Both the position numbers and the translations under genes were made by a program. This document shows positions 17,871-27,021 of a DNA stretch of 64,000 bases, piece after piece. This stretch comes from an uncultured Eudoraea sp. Lineage in GTDB: Bacteria > Bacteroidota > Bacteroidia > Flavobacteriales > Flavobacteriaceae. Under the pieces are notes generated by a model, which saw nothing but the letters and a program-made list of their open reading frames with translations, was not told where the DNA came from and ran no database searches. The stretch's first letter is position 1, and every line of letters starts with the position of its first letter. The stretch lies in contig CAMYIE010000002.1 in assembly GCA_947258405.1 (NCBI GenBank), positions 1-64,000 on the forward strand. The letters are read 5' to 3'.

Positions 17871-17996
17871 CGGAATACCCCATGGAGCATGGTGTTTATA
17901 TGGCTTTAGGAACTCTAAGTTATCAACAATTTAACAACAATTTATGCTTCCTTTAAGAAGGAGGTCCTTCTCTGAGATAAACTGATATTTGTTAGC

Positions 17997-18004
17997 TATA
18001 TTTG
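17997..18004 (+). promoter_or_regulatory. -7 box of the SLC13 transporter gene
   Basis: TATATTTG, full match to TAnnTTTG, ending 45 bp before the ATG at 18050. A possible upstream TTG start at 18002 lies inside this box, which argues for the ATG as the true start. Confidence 0.5.
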
Positions 18005-18049
18005 CGGTCTGGGGGGATAAAAATACCCTCAGAACTTTATTTCTTCAGC

Positions 18050-19510
18050 ATGGCCGATTCCAGAACCGCGTCGATGAAGATCCTGTCGGAAATTCAACGG
18101 GTCGTCGACATTCAAAGCAAGATCATCTATTTTTTACTCAGCATTATTGCTGCCGGTATATTGACCTATATGCTTTATGAGCCTGCTATGAACGAAGCGC
18201 AGCTCACTGTGCTTTTTGTTCTGTTTCTGGCCATCGGTTTATGGGTCTCTGAAGCCATACCCCCATTCGCTGTGGGATTGATGGTATTTGGCGGCTTGAT
18301 CTATTCGATGAGTAATTATTACTACAAGGTTGACCCTGATAATGTAAGGGAACACCTGATTGAATATGTCAATGCATGGTCGAGTAGTGTGATCTGGCTC
18401 ATGCTGGGCGGGTTTTTTATCGCAGAAGCTATGAGTAAAACCAAGCTTGATCGTACGGTATTTCAGATTTCGATCTCGAAGTTCGGCAGCAAACCCAAGT
18501 ATATATTGTTGGGCCTGATGCTCACAACAGCCCTGTTTTCGATGATCATGTCGAATACAGCTACCACCGCTATGATGATCGCCTCGGTGATGCCTTTTAT
18601 TGGTACGCTGGATACAAAATCACCCTTCGCAAAGGCAATACTCATTGGAATTTCAGGTGCTGCCTCCATAGGTGGTATGGGTACGCTGATCGGTTCTCCG
18701 CCTAATGCGATTGCCGTGGAAGCATTGAACAATTATGGCTATGATATTGGTTTTTTGGAATGGATGATAGTGGGATTTCCAATCGCGATTATTCTGACCT
18801 TACTTTTCTGGTTTGCGCTGTCACGTAAATATATACCAAAGAAAAAAGCGATGATCATCGAATTGGAAGACGTTAACCTTAAACCCTCCGACCCCAATTA
18901 CAGATTCGAAAGGATCAAAAGAAGGGTTGTACTCACCGTTTTAGGGGTTACACTATTGCTCTGGCTTACCGAAAAGATCCATGGGGTACCTGCTTCCATG
19001 GTGTCCTTTCTGCCCATCATATTACTAACTATGTCTGGGATCATTACAGGGGATGATGTAAGAAAACTACCGTGGGATACATTGATGCTGGTGGCAGGCG
19101 GACTAACGCTGGGGCTCGCCATTAAAGATACTGGTCTTGCGAGTTATTACGTGGATAAACTTGCCAATTTTGATCTTAATTTTTACCTGATCGTGATCGG
19201 CTTTGCCTTTCTCACGGTGATCATGTCGAACATCATGAGTAATACGGCTACGGCTACCATCCTGATTCCTATTAGTCTGATCCTGGCCTTCGACAACCCT
19301 GTAATACTGCCCCTTGTGATCGGATTGAGTGCATCAACAGCCTTATTTCTTCCTATTTCCACGCCGCCGAATGCCATTGCTTTCAGTACTGGAAAACTGG
19401 AACAACGCGATTTTCGCTTTGGTGGATTGTTTGCCGGATTATTTGGCCCGATCATCATCACGCTGTCGGTTTTCGGACTCGCCTGGTTATATAAAATGAT
19501 GGAAATGTAA
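18050..19510 (+). CDS. SLC13/DASS family sodium-coupled anion transporter
   Basis: A 486-residue inner-membrane permease (ATG at 18050). It carries the two repeat-related SNT signatures (MSNTATTAMM and MSNTATATILIP), each followed later by a substrate loop (GSPPNAIAVEAL and STPPNAIAFSTGKL). These are the Na+ and carboxylate sites of the DASS family. Substrates of relatives are C4-dicarboxylates, citrate or sulfate; the exact one cannot be told here. It stands alone between gyrB and asnB. Confidence 0.9.
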   Translation: MADSRTASMKILSEIQRVVDIQSKIIYFLLSIIAAGILTYMLYEPAMNEAQLTVLFVLFLAIGLWVSEAIPPFAVGLMVFGGLIYSMSNYYYKVDPDNVREHLIEYVNAWSSSVIWLMLGGFFIAEAMSKTKLDRTVFQISISKFGSKPKYILLGLMLTTALFSMIMSNTATTAMMIASVMPFIGTLDTKSPFAKAILIGISGAASIGGMGTLIGSPPNAIAVEALNNYGYDIGFLEWMIVGFPIAIILTLLFWFALSRKYIPKKKAMIIELEDVNLKPSDPNYRFERIKRRVVLTVLGVTLLLWLTEKIHGVPASMVSFLPIILLTMSGIITGDDVRKLPWDTLMLVAGGLTLGLAIKDTGLASYYVDKLANFDLNFYLIVIGFAFLTVIMSNIMSNTATATILIPISLILAFDNPVILPLVIGLSASTALFLPISTPPNAIAFSTGKLEQRDFRFGGLFAGLFGPIIITLSVFGLAWLYKMMEM

Positions 19511-19536
19511 AAAAGAAGCACCCTTACGGATGCTTC
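19509..19536 (-). terminator. asnB terminator
   Basis: A stem GAAGCA/TGCTTC extended by an inner CC/GG pair, followed on the minus strand by TTTTTT (19514-19509). It lies 42 bp beyond the asnB stop; the plus-strand transporter gene ends at its edge. Confidence 0.65.
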
Positions 19537-19578
19537 CATATTCTACTATTCTTTCAAAAACCGTTAGAATCAGTAACC

Positions 19579-21249
19579 CTAACCGGCATAGGCTTCTTCA
19601 TGAACGTTAGCCACTGCCCTTCCCGAAGGATCGTTCATATTTTTAAAAGCCTCGTCCCATTCGAGTGCAATCTTTGTGCTACAGGCCACTGAGGGTTCCT
19701 GAGGGACACTCAATGCCGCCGCATCGGAGGAAAAATGTCCTTCGAATATACTTCTGTAGTAGTACTCTTCCTTAGATGTGGGTGTTTGAATTGGAAAACG
19801 GAAACCAGCATTGGCCAGCTGTTCATCTGAAATCTCCTTTTCCACCAATTCCTTCAGTGTATCAATCCAGCTATAGCCTACCCCATCAGAAAATTGTTCT
19901 TTTTGGCGCCAAGCTACAGATTCGGGCAAATAAGATTCGAACGCCTTTCGGACCACCCATTTTTCCATACGTTCGCCATTGATCATTTTATCCTTCGGGT
20001 TGATCCTCATAGCCACATCGATAAACTCCTTGTCGAGAAACGGCACCCGGCCTTCGATTCCCCAGGCTGCCAGAGACTTGTTCGCCCGAAGGCAATCATA
20101 CTGATGGAGCTTTACCAGCTTCCGCACGGTTTCATCGTGAAACTCCTCAGCGCTCGGAGCCTTATGGAAGTATAAATAACCCCCGAACAATTCATCGGCG
20201 CCCTCGCCGGAAAGCACCATTTTAATACCCATGGATTTGATCACCCTGGCCATCAGATACATAGGAGTAGACGCCCTAACGGTAGTGACATCATAAGTTT
20301 CCAGGTTATAGATAACATCTTTGATCGCATCTAGCCCTTCCTGGATGGTAAATTTGATCTCGTGGTGGATGGTACCGATATGCTTAGCAACTTTTTGAGC
20401 CGCCGCCAAGTCTGGCGAACCTTCCAGTCCTACTGAGAAAGAATGTAATTGCGGCCACCAGGCTTCTTTGGTATCATCACTCTCTATCCGCATTTGAGAA
20501 TACTTTTTTGCTATCGCTGAAGTAACCGATGAATCCAGTCCTCCCGAGAGCAGTACACCATAGGGAACATCTGACATTAGTTGTCTGTGGACGGCAGCTT
20601 CCAGTGCATCTCTGATCTCGTCTATGGAAGTTTCATTTTCCTTTACTGCCCCGTATTCCATCCAGTCACGACTATACCAGCGCCTGGTTTCACCATCAGA
20701 AGAATGGAGGTAATGGCCCGGAGGAAATACCTCGATCTTATTGCATATTCCTTCCAGCGCCTTTAATTCCGAGGCCACATAAAAAGTTCCATGTTTGTCC
20801 CAACCGATATACAAGGGAATTATGCCCATATGATCCCTGGCCACGAAATACTCCTTCTTTTCAGCGTCGTAAAGGGCAAAACCAAAGATTCCGTTCATTT
20901 CGTCAAGAAAATCCGGACCCTTTTCTTTGTACAAAGCGAGTATGACCTCACAATCGGACTGGGTCTTAAAGGCATACTTGCCTTCAAAAGGCTCTCTCAA
21001 TTCCCGATGGTTGTATATTTCGCCATTGGCGGCCAATACTATTTTCCCATCTTCACTGAAAAGCGGTTGCTTGCCCGATGCCGGATCAACTATAGCAAGT
21101 CTTTCATGTGTTATCACAGCATATTCGTCGGCATAGATCCCACTCCAGTCCGGCCCACGATGACGGACCTTTTTAGACATCTCCAGCAACTGGGGTCGTA
21201 ATTTATCTTTGCTTTCCTTAATATCGAAGGCACAAACTATTCCACACAT
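19579..21249 (-). CDS. asnB: asparagine synthase (glutamine-hydrolysing)
   Basis: A 556-residue two-domain enzyme making asparagine from aspartate, ATP and glutamine. The N-terminal glutaminase starts MCGIVCAF with nucleophile Cys 2 and has NGEIYNHREL. The synthetase domain has the pyrophosphate loop LLSGGLDSSVTSAIAKKYS and SGEGADELFGGY. Length equals E. coli AsnB. The 238-bp divergent gap upstream (21250-21487) is AT-rich and must hold promoters for asnB and the DUF2911 gene, but no clear box was found. Confidence 0.96.
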   Translation of the reverse strand: MCGIVCAFDIKESKDKLRPQLLEMSKKVRHRGPDWSGIYADEYAVITHERLAIVDPASGKQPLFSEDGKIVLAANGEIYNHRELREPFEGKYAFKTQSDCEVILALYKEKGPDFLDEMNGIFGFALYDAEKKEYFVARDHMGIIPLYIGWDKHGTFYVASELKALEGICNKIEVFPPGHYLHSSDGETRRWYSRDWMEYGAVKENETSIDEIRDALEAAVHRQLMSDVPYGVLLSGGLDSSVTSAIAKKYSQMRIESDDTKEAWWPQLHSFSVGLEGSPDLAAAQKVAKHIGTIHHEIKFTIQEGLDAIKDVIYNLETYDVTTVRASTPMYLMARVIKSMGIKMVLSGEGADELFGGYLYFHKAPSAEEFHDETVRKLVKLHQYDCLRANKSLAAWGIEGRVPFLDKEFIDVAMRINPKDKMINGERMEKWVVRKAFESYLPESVAWRQKEQFSDGVGYSWIDTLKELVEKEISDEQLANAGFRFPIQTPTSKEEYYYRSIFEGHFSSDAAALSVPQEPSVACSTKIALEWDEAFKNMNDPSGRAVANVHEEAYAG

Positions 21250-21487
21250 AATCTAGATAATTTCAATTTTTATACAAATATGCTTCTTTAGTTATAAATA
21301 TTAAACATAAATCCGAATTTAAGTTACGTATTATAATAATATATTTAATATTTACACAACTTGATAAGCATATAGCCATAAAGAAGAGTTAATTTACTGC
21401 GAATTGTAAGTCGGGCAAATTTTAACGACTCTTTATCATAGCTGCAGTGTTTTCCTGCTTAGTTTTAACGCTTAAAAATCAATCTCT

Positions 21488-22027
21488 ATGAAACAATATT
21501 TTGCATTTTGTGCTTTGGCCATTGCCTTAGTTTTTTCAACGAATTTATCTGCTCAGGATTTTAGCGGACTAGACAAGAGCCCAATGGATATGGCAACGTA
21601 TCCATCGAGTTATCGGGTTTCTGAAAAGCAAGTCCGTGTGATCTATAGCCGCCCTCAATTAAAAGGACGCTCTATGTCTGAACTAGCGCCTTCTGGTAAG
21701 GTTTGGCGTACCGGAGCTAATGAGGCGGTTGAGATTACGTTTTATGAAGATATGAATGTAGGAGGAACTGCTGTAAAAGCCGGAACCTACTCTTTGTTTA
21801 CCATTCCGGGAGATAGCGAGTGGACTGTAATCCTCAATTCTAAACTCAATCAATGGGGAGCTTATTCCTATGACCAATCTACTGATGTAGCACGGGTTAT
21901 GGCTTCTGCCAGTAAAGGTGACAAGGCACTTGAAGCCTTTTCCATAGCGTTTAAGGATGTAGATGACGGTGTTCACATGGTTATGGGCTGGGGCGATGTC
22001 AGAGTTGCCGTTCCCATGAGCAAATAG
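21488..22027 (+). CDS. DUF2911 secreted protein
   Basis: A 179-residue protein with a signal peptide (about 1-22, cleaved after LSAQ). The DUF2911 domain fills the rest: VRVIYSRPQLKGRSMSELAP, GKVWRTGANEAVEITFYED, GTYSLFTIPG, WTVILN. The family is common in Bacteroidota and of unknown function. It is a single gene with a strong terminator right after it. Confidence 0.88.
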   Translation: MKQYFAFCALAIALVFSTNLSAQDFSGLDKSPMDMATYPSSYRVSEKQVRVIYSRPQLKGRSMSELAPSGKVWRTGANEAVEITFYEDMNVGGTAVKAGTYSLFTIPGDSEWTVILNSKLNQWGAYSYDQSTDVARVMASASKGDKALEAFSIAFKDVDDGVHMVMGWGDVRVAVPMSK

Positions 22028-22050
22028 AATTCAGTATCCAAACAATACAG

Positions 22051-22079
22051 ACCGGCAGATAGAACTGCCGGTTTTTTTA
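22051..22079 (+). terminator. Rho-independent terminator
   Basis: An 8-bp stem ACCGGCAG/CTGCCGGT with a 6-nt loop, then seven Ts, 23 bp after the DUF2911 stop. Confidence 0.93.
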
Positions 22080-22094
22080 TGGCCTGACCGTATC

Positions 22095-23711
22095 TTAATC
22101 AGCGATCTGTCCGCCCAGATATACTTGTTCGGCTTGTAGTTCCAGGATATCTTTTTCCGGGATGGTCATCAGGTCTTTATTCAGCACCACGAAGTCGGCC
22201 CATTTCCCCACTTCAATACTACCTTTCTCTTTTTCTTCAAAATTAGAATATGCCGCCCAGATCGTCATCCCCTTTAAAGCCTCTTCTCTGCTCAGCGCTT
22301 CATCTGTTCGATAGCCACCTTCGGGGTACTGGTTGAGATCTTTCCTGGCCACAGCCGCATAAAATGTATGGAAAGGATTTACTTTTTCGACTGGAAAATC
22401 TGTGCCTAATGCAACAATTCCAGCGCGATCTAACAGGGTTTTAAAGGCGTAAGCCCCTTTGATCCGCTCAGAGCCTAATCGGTCTTCCGCCCAATACATA
22501 TCGCTGGTCGCATGGGTGGGTTGAATGGAAGGGATTATTCCGTCTTCGAATGAGTTGAAATCAGCAGGGTCTATGACCTGTGCATGTTCTATTTTCCATC
22601 TTCTGTCATCTGTACCCTTCAGAGCTTTTTTATAGGCCCTTAGTACCACAGCATTGGCAGAATCTCCAATAGCATGGGTATTCATTTGAAATTCAGAATC
22701 CCTTATTCGCATTGCCATGGCTTCAATATCGGAAACAGGCGTAACCATAGCTCCATAGTGGCCGGCCAGGTCTGTGTACTCTCTCTTTAGCGCTGCGCCC
22801 CTGGAGCCCAAGGCACCATCGGCATATACTTTTACCGAACGCACATGGAGGCGGTCGGTTTTAACAGGTCCTCTTGAAAGGTAGTTTAGATTATCAAGGT
22901 TGCCGCTAACCATACCGTAAACCCGAATGCTGAGTTCCCCTGCCCGTTGAAGGCTGTCAATCAGAGTGATGATCTCCCATGGCAAACCTGCATCATTAAC
23001 CGTGGTAAGTCCGTTATTAAAGCAGATCCTTTCTGCATCCTTAAGTGCCTGAATCCTGGTTGGAAGATCGGGTTTAGGCAAAGCGTTAGTGACCATTCCC
23101 ATTGGGCTATCCACCAGTAACCCTGTTGGAATCCCCGATTCTTTGATGATCTCACCACCTGAAACTTCGGTGTCACCGTCTATTCCTGCCATTTCAAGCA
23201 TCTTACCATTTACCAAAAAGGCATGTCCGTCTACGCGTTCCAAAACCACGGGGGTATCAGGAAAGAGGGAGTCTAATTGCTTGCGTGTTGGAAATTCCTT
23301 GATCTCCCAGTCGTTTTGATCCCAGCCCCGACCACGGATTACAATTGACCTGTTTTTTTCGGTAAAGTATTTAATCCTATTTAGGATCTCCTCAAAACTT
23401 TTGGTTCCATTAAGATCCACCAACTGTTCTGTAAGGCCTAATTCATAGAAATGACAATGGGCATCGATCAGTCCGGGAACTATGGCCTTTCCTTCCACAT
23501 CGATGACTAAATCTGCATCATAGGTGGCAAGCAATAATGAATCTTCTTCGATGGCAAGAAATCTGCCATCGCGCACAGCAAGGGCAGTAGCTTTGGAAAA
23601 CTCCTGATCTACCGTATAAATATTGGCATTGATAACAATCAGATCGGCCTTCTCTTTTGGTTCTTCACAACTAATAAAAATTAGTATGAGAACAATTACA
23701 ATGTTCTTCAT
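22095..23711 (-). CDS. amidohydrolase (YtcJ-like), lipoprotein
   Basis: A 538-residue metal-dependent hydrolase of the amidohydrolase 3 (YtcJ-like) group. A lipoprotein signal ends in FISC (Cys 15). Metal ligands are visible as GLIDAHCHFYEL (HxH), later MNTHAIGDSANAV and the closing Asp in LGTDFPVE. The N-terminal ADLIVINANIYTVD and C-terminal KGSIEVGKWADFVVLNKD are typical. The substrate is unknown. The 279-bp stretch 23712-23990 that precedes it shows no gene and no clear structure. Confidence 0.9.
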   Translation of the reverse strand: MKNIVIVLILIFISCEEPKEKADLIVINANIYTVDQEFSKATALAVRDGRFLAIEEDSLLLATYDADLVIDVEGKAIVPGLIDAHCHFYELGLTEQLVDLNGTKSFEEILNRIKYFTEKNRSIVIRGRGWDQNDWEIKEFPTRKQLDSLFPDTPVVLERVDGHAFLVNGKMLEMAGIDGDTEVSGGEIIKESGIPTGLLVDSPMGMVTNALPKPDLPTRIQALKDAERICFNNGLTTVNDAGLPWEIITLIDSLQRAGELSIRVYGMVSGNLDNLNYLSRGPVKTDRLHVRSVKVYADGALGSRGAALKREYTDLAGHYGAMVTPVSDIEAMAMRIRDSEFQMNTHAIGDSANAVVLRAYKKALKGTDDRRWKIEHAQVIDPADFNSFEDGIIPSIQPTHATSDMYWAEDRLGSERIKGAYAFKTLLDRAGIVALGTDFPVEKVNPFHTFYAAVARKDLNQYPEGGYRTDEALSREEALKGMTIWAAYSNFEEKEKGSIEVGKWADFVVLNKDLMTIPEKDILELQAEQVYLGGQIAD

Positions 23712-23990
23712 GTATTCAGGTTGGTTTTTGATAATATGTACTAAAGGTGCCAGTTGTTTTGATCATCCAACTCGCCTCTTATTCAGGCCCTTTATATCCC
23801 GGCCTGTTTATTGCATATGTGGTTTTGATTCAATTGATTATGGGGAATTGCAATTTTGTTTCTAAGTCAATTAAGGTAATGGTTTTAATTTTGGTTTGAA
23901 CCTAAATCTACCTTTTAGGCCAAATTTGTAGAGCTGCGGTGAATATTATCCGTATTCATTTCCAGTACTCAATACTTTTTACTGCGATTT

Positions 23991-25136
23991 CTACTTATTT
24001 TTTCCATTGGGCGGATTCTGCCGATTGAGCACAAATTCGACCCTCCGGTTAAGCTTTCGCCCGACATCGGTGTTGTTGTCTGTGATCGGCATGCTGCCTC
24101 CATGTGCCCGCCAGGAAATTCGTTTCTTATTCAGACCAAGCTGTACCAGATATTGCACCACGGCTTTACAACGATAGCCGGAGAGCGCGGTATTATAAGC
24201 AGGAGCTCCAACATTATCAGTATGACCATCGATATGAATACTTAAATCTGAATATTTGTTCAAATAGTCATACACCTTCCTGATATCAGACTTAGCCGTG
24301 TCTAAAAGAACAAATCTGTCGAACTCAAACAAAACATTTTCAAAGCGATGGGTAGTATTCAGTGCGAGCGATTCGGCAACCATTGGATCCCCTTCAGTAC
24401 CGGTAGCTACAACATCTTCTTTAACCGGTAAAAGGCTAAAACTATCTATATAATAGTACGCACCTTTTTTTGCAGTCCTGACGGTTTCCCGTACACGGGT
24501 CTTTACATTAGGTTTAAAATTGCCTATAATGAGATATTCCTCATTACCCTTTGCGCGAAATTTTACTTCGAGTTTCACCCATTTTCTGGTCTGTTGCCAA
24601 TAGCCATTTTTATTGATTTCAAAATAGTTATAATTCCTTACCCCGGCAGCGAACCAATGCTTCTTGGATAGTGTCTTTTTAGTATCAATATTCAGTTCTC
24701 TATCGGCAAGTAATACCCCGATCTCCCTGATGGCGAAATCCGACCCCTCGGCACGACTGATATAAAAAGTAAGGTGATACTCCCTATCCTTTATCAAGGC
24801 ACCACCTAATCTGGTCTGTAGATATTCCCGGTAATCCTGAGGTGCGTAAAGATAGAACCCCGCATAGGCTGTCCCACTTTCGGCAGATTGTTTCCCGTTA
24901 AAGTTTTCAGGTGTTCCCATCAAGGGGCTGCAACTATTAAAATAGTCGGTGGAGCCTAATGTGGGAGCACTCCAGAAAATTACATCCTGATCAAAGCTCC
25001 CCAGCTTGGTCGGGCAGAGATTACATCGTTCAAAACTGGCATTGGCAATTAGGTCTTGTGATCTGGCAGTGAAAGTGATCAGCAAGAAAGAAAACAAAAT
25101 GCTATGTAGGTATATTTTATGCATCAACTGCTTCAT
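23991..25136 (-). CDS. OmpA family protein
   Basis: A 381-residue secreted protein. A signal peptide (about 1-26) is followed by about 220 residues of a beta-rich domain like those of Bacteroidota OmpA proteins (SFERCNLCPTKLGSFDQD). The C-terminal OmpA peptidoglycan-binding domain (about 265-375) has IHIDGHTDNVG, the Asp/Arg pair in YNTALSGYRCKAVVQYL, and KLNRRVEFVL. It anchors to the cell wall from the periplasm or outer membrane. It lies downstream of the TPR/barrel pair with a 124-bp gap, so cotranscription is possible. Confidence 0.9.
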   Translation of the reverse strand: MKQLMHKIYLHSILFSFLLITFTARSQDLIANASFERCNLCPTKLGSFDQDVIFWSAPTLGSTDYFNSCSPLMGTPENFNGKQSAESGTAYAGFYLYAPQDYREYLQTRLGGALIKDREYHLTFYISRAEGSDFAIREIGVLLADRELNIDTKKTLSKKHWFAAGVRNYNYFEINKNGYWQQTRKWVKLEVKFRAKGNEEYLIIGNFKPNVKTRVRETVRTAKKGAYYYIDSFSLLPVKEDVVATGTEGDPMVAESLALNTTHRFENVLFEFDRFVLLDTAKSDIRKVYDYLNKYSDLSIHIDGHTDNVGAPAYNTALSGYRCKAVVQYLVQLGLNKKRISWRAHGGSMPITDNNTDVGRKLNRRVEFVLNRQNPPNGKNK

Positions 25137-25260
25137 ATACTATAATGCCCAAAATAAACAAATATTGCAAGCTGCTGTAAACCGGACGTTTAAAGGCAAA
25201 AAAAATGGGTCTATACGTACAATGGACCGCATTTCAAATTGGGCTTTTCCACAGGACAAA

Positions 25261-27021
25261 TTACATGTCGAATTTGTAAGTGAGTCCGGCCAGTATCTGA
25301 AATCCCTGGACACGGAAATTGGCCCAGCGTTCATATTGATTATTCGCCAGGTTATTACCCCTTAGAAAAAGGGACAATTGTTTATTCATCTTATAGCCTA
25401 TTTGAAGGTTAGCATCGAAATAGCTATCTAATGACAAAAGCGTGGTCGGGAAATCGACGGGATCTGTATTTTCGAGCGCTACGCTTGAGAAATCTTCCCG
25501 CTCTCCGACATAAAACAAATTAGCTCCAAGAGACCACTGGTCGTTTATTTGATAGTCGAGAAAAATCGAGCCTTTCAATTCTGGTAAATTCCACGCAGGG
25601 TTATCAGTTCCGGTATTATAGTCGTAAAATTCCCCGTTGATCCTCATTGAAAAATTTCGATTTACATCGATATTCAATTCTGCAAAAAAGCCAACGGTCC
25701 TGATATCGTCGTAGAAAATCTGGAAAGAATTCCCAAAATTATAGCCCTTTTCATCGGTCCTGAAGGTATTTATCGGATTTAATATAAACAGCGGCCTGCT
25801 GTTTTCAGAAGAATAAGATGCTTTCAAGTTATAGCTGAGAAAAGGCAGGAGCTGCCCTCTTAGTCCGATGAAGGCATTGTATTGTTCATCTGTAGGCTCT
25901 ATTGAGAGCGTTGGGGAAACATAGGGATTTACCGCAACAAAGTCGTAATATGAATTCTGGTTTAAATTCCCTTCTATACCACCATAGGCTATCGCGTACT
26001 CCTGACTTAACCGATAGGAAGCACTCACAGAGGGGTAGATATAAAAACTACTGTCACTATTTTCAGTTGCTAAACCGTAGACCAGATGGGCCCCCAGACG
26101 CAATTCCCAATCCTCCCTTAATATTTCCACAGCCGGTGAGAGTCCGATTTGCAATTGACCATAATCCATCATTGGGCTATTGACCGTGTTGTTAAGCGAG
26201 GCATTGGGGAAACTTCCCCCAACATAATCCAACCTGACATCTACATCCAGTACAGCCTCGGTTAGAGGTGCTTCAAAAGAAGATTTTAGCACAAAGCGGT
26301 TCTCTGCAGACTCCACCGCATCCCAAAAACGGCGATAAAGCAGTTCCCCATTTTTGAACACACCATCTTCCAAAATGATGCCGCCGGATACCTGTGCCTT
26401 GAAATAGTTTTGTTTTTCATCTATACCATCAATAGTAGGCTGGTCAAATACACCTTCCGGAAGACCGTACCAATTGTATAATTTATGTTGCAGACCGAGT
26501 TTGGTATACCACTCCCAGTCTCTTTCCTTTTGAAGATATGATCCATTTAAATCGGTATCGTAAAAATCAGCATTAAGAGGAGTATTATCAATATTCCCCC
26601 TCGACGAAAAGTGGTTCAGGGCCAGATCGAATCGTTTATCGCCACGGTCGAAATCCCGGCTTGTATGAAAATCTAAAATGGCGTTATTGAAATTGCCAAG
26701 GGCTGCCCTTACCGAACTGTTAAATAGTTTCTCGGGCTTAACCTTTTGTACCTGGGTTGCCTTCCCTTTTTCAGGGCTGAAGGTAGAGGCTACCGGAACC
26801 GAAAAAATGCTATAATTAATTTCCTTTTTCTGCTGTACTACCGAGTCATTGAGGTCGGGTACGGAGTTGATCTTAAAAGCGTCTGAGACCGATGGGGTAT
26901 AAGATTTAACAACTGTTACGGTTTCTGTACCTATATTATCGTCTTCCTGCCCACTGGTGTTACTCAAGAAAATCAGACATCCGATAACTGTTAACCAGTA
27001 TTTATTCATCTTGCCTCTCAT
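25261..27021 (-). CDS. plugless outer-membrane barrel with TonB-box-like start
   Basis: A 586-residue outer-membrane protein. After a signal peptide (about 1-25) comes QEDDNIGTETVTVVKSYTP, whose TETVTVV resembles a TonB box, but no plug domain follows; the remaining about 480 residues look like barrel strands (alternating aromatic and polar residues, many Asn/Tyr turns) ending in LTYKFDM. Its ATG shares one base with the TAA of the upstream TPR gene (TAATG), so translation is coupled. Databases usually label such proteins TonB-dependent receptor, but a true gated receptor needs a plug. The function is unknown; a partner role with the TPR protein is inferred. Confidence 0.75.
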   Translation of the reverse strand: MRGKMNKYWLTVIGCLIFLSNTSGQEDDNIGTETVTVVKSYTPSVSDAFKINSVPDLNDSVVQQKKEINYSIFSVPVASTFSPEKGKATQVQKVKPEKLFNSSVRAALGNFNNAILDFHTSRDFDRGDKRFDLALNHFSSRGNIDNTPLNADFYDTDLNGSYLQKERDWEWYTKLGLQHKLYNWYGLPEGVFDQPTIDGIDEKQNYFKAQVSGGIILEDGVFKNGELLYRRFWDAVESAENRFVLKSSFEAPLTEAVLDVDVRLDYVGGSFPNASLNNTVNSPMMDYGQLQIGLSPAVEILREDWELRLGAHLVYGLATENSDSSFYIYPSVSASYRLSQEYAIAYGGIEGNLNQNSYYDFVAVNPYVSPTLSIEPTDEQYNAFIGLRGQLLPFLSYNLKASYSSENSRPLFILNPINTFRTDEKGYNFGNSFQIFYDDIRTVGFFAELNIDVNRNFSMRINGEFYDYNTGTDNPAWNLPELKGSIFLDYQINDQWSLGANLFYVGEREDFSSVALENTDPVDFPTTLLSLDSYFDANLQIGYKMNKQLSLFLRGNNLANNQYERWANFRVQGFQILAGLTYKFDM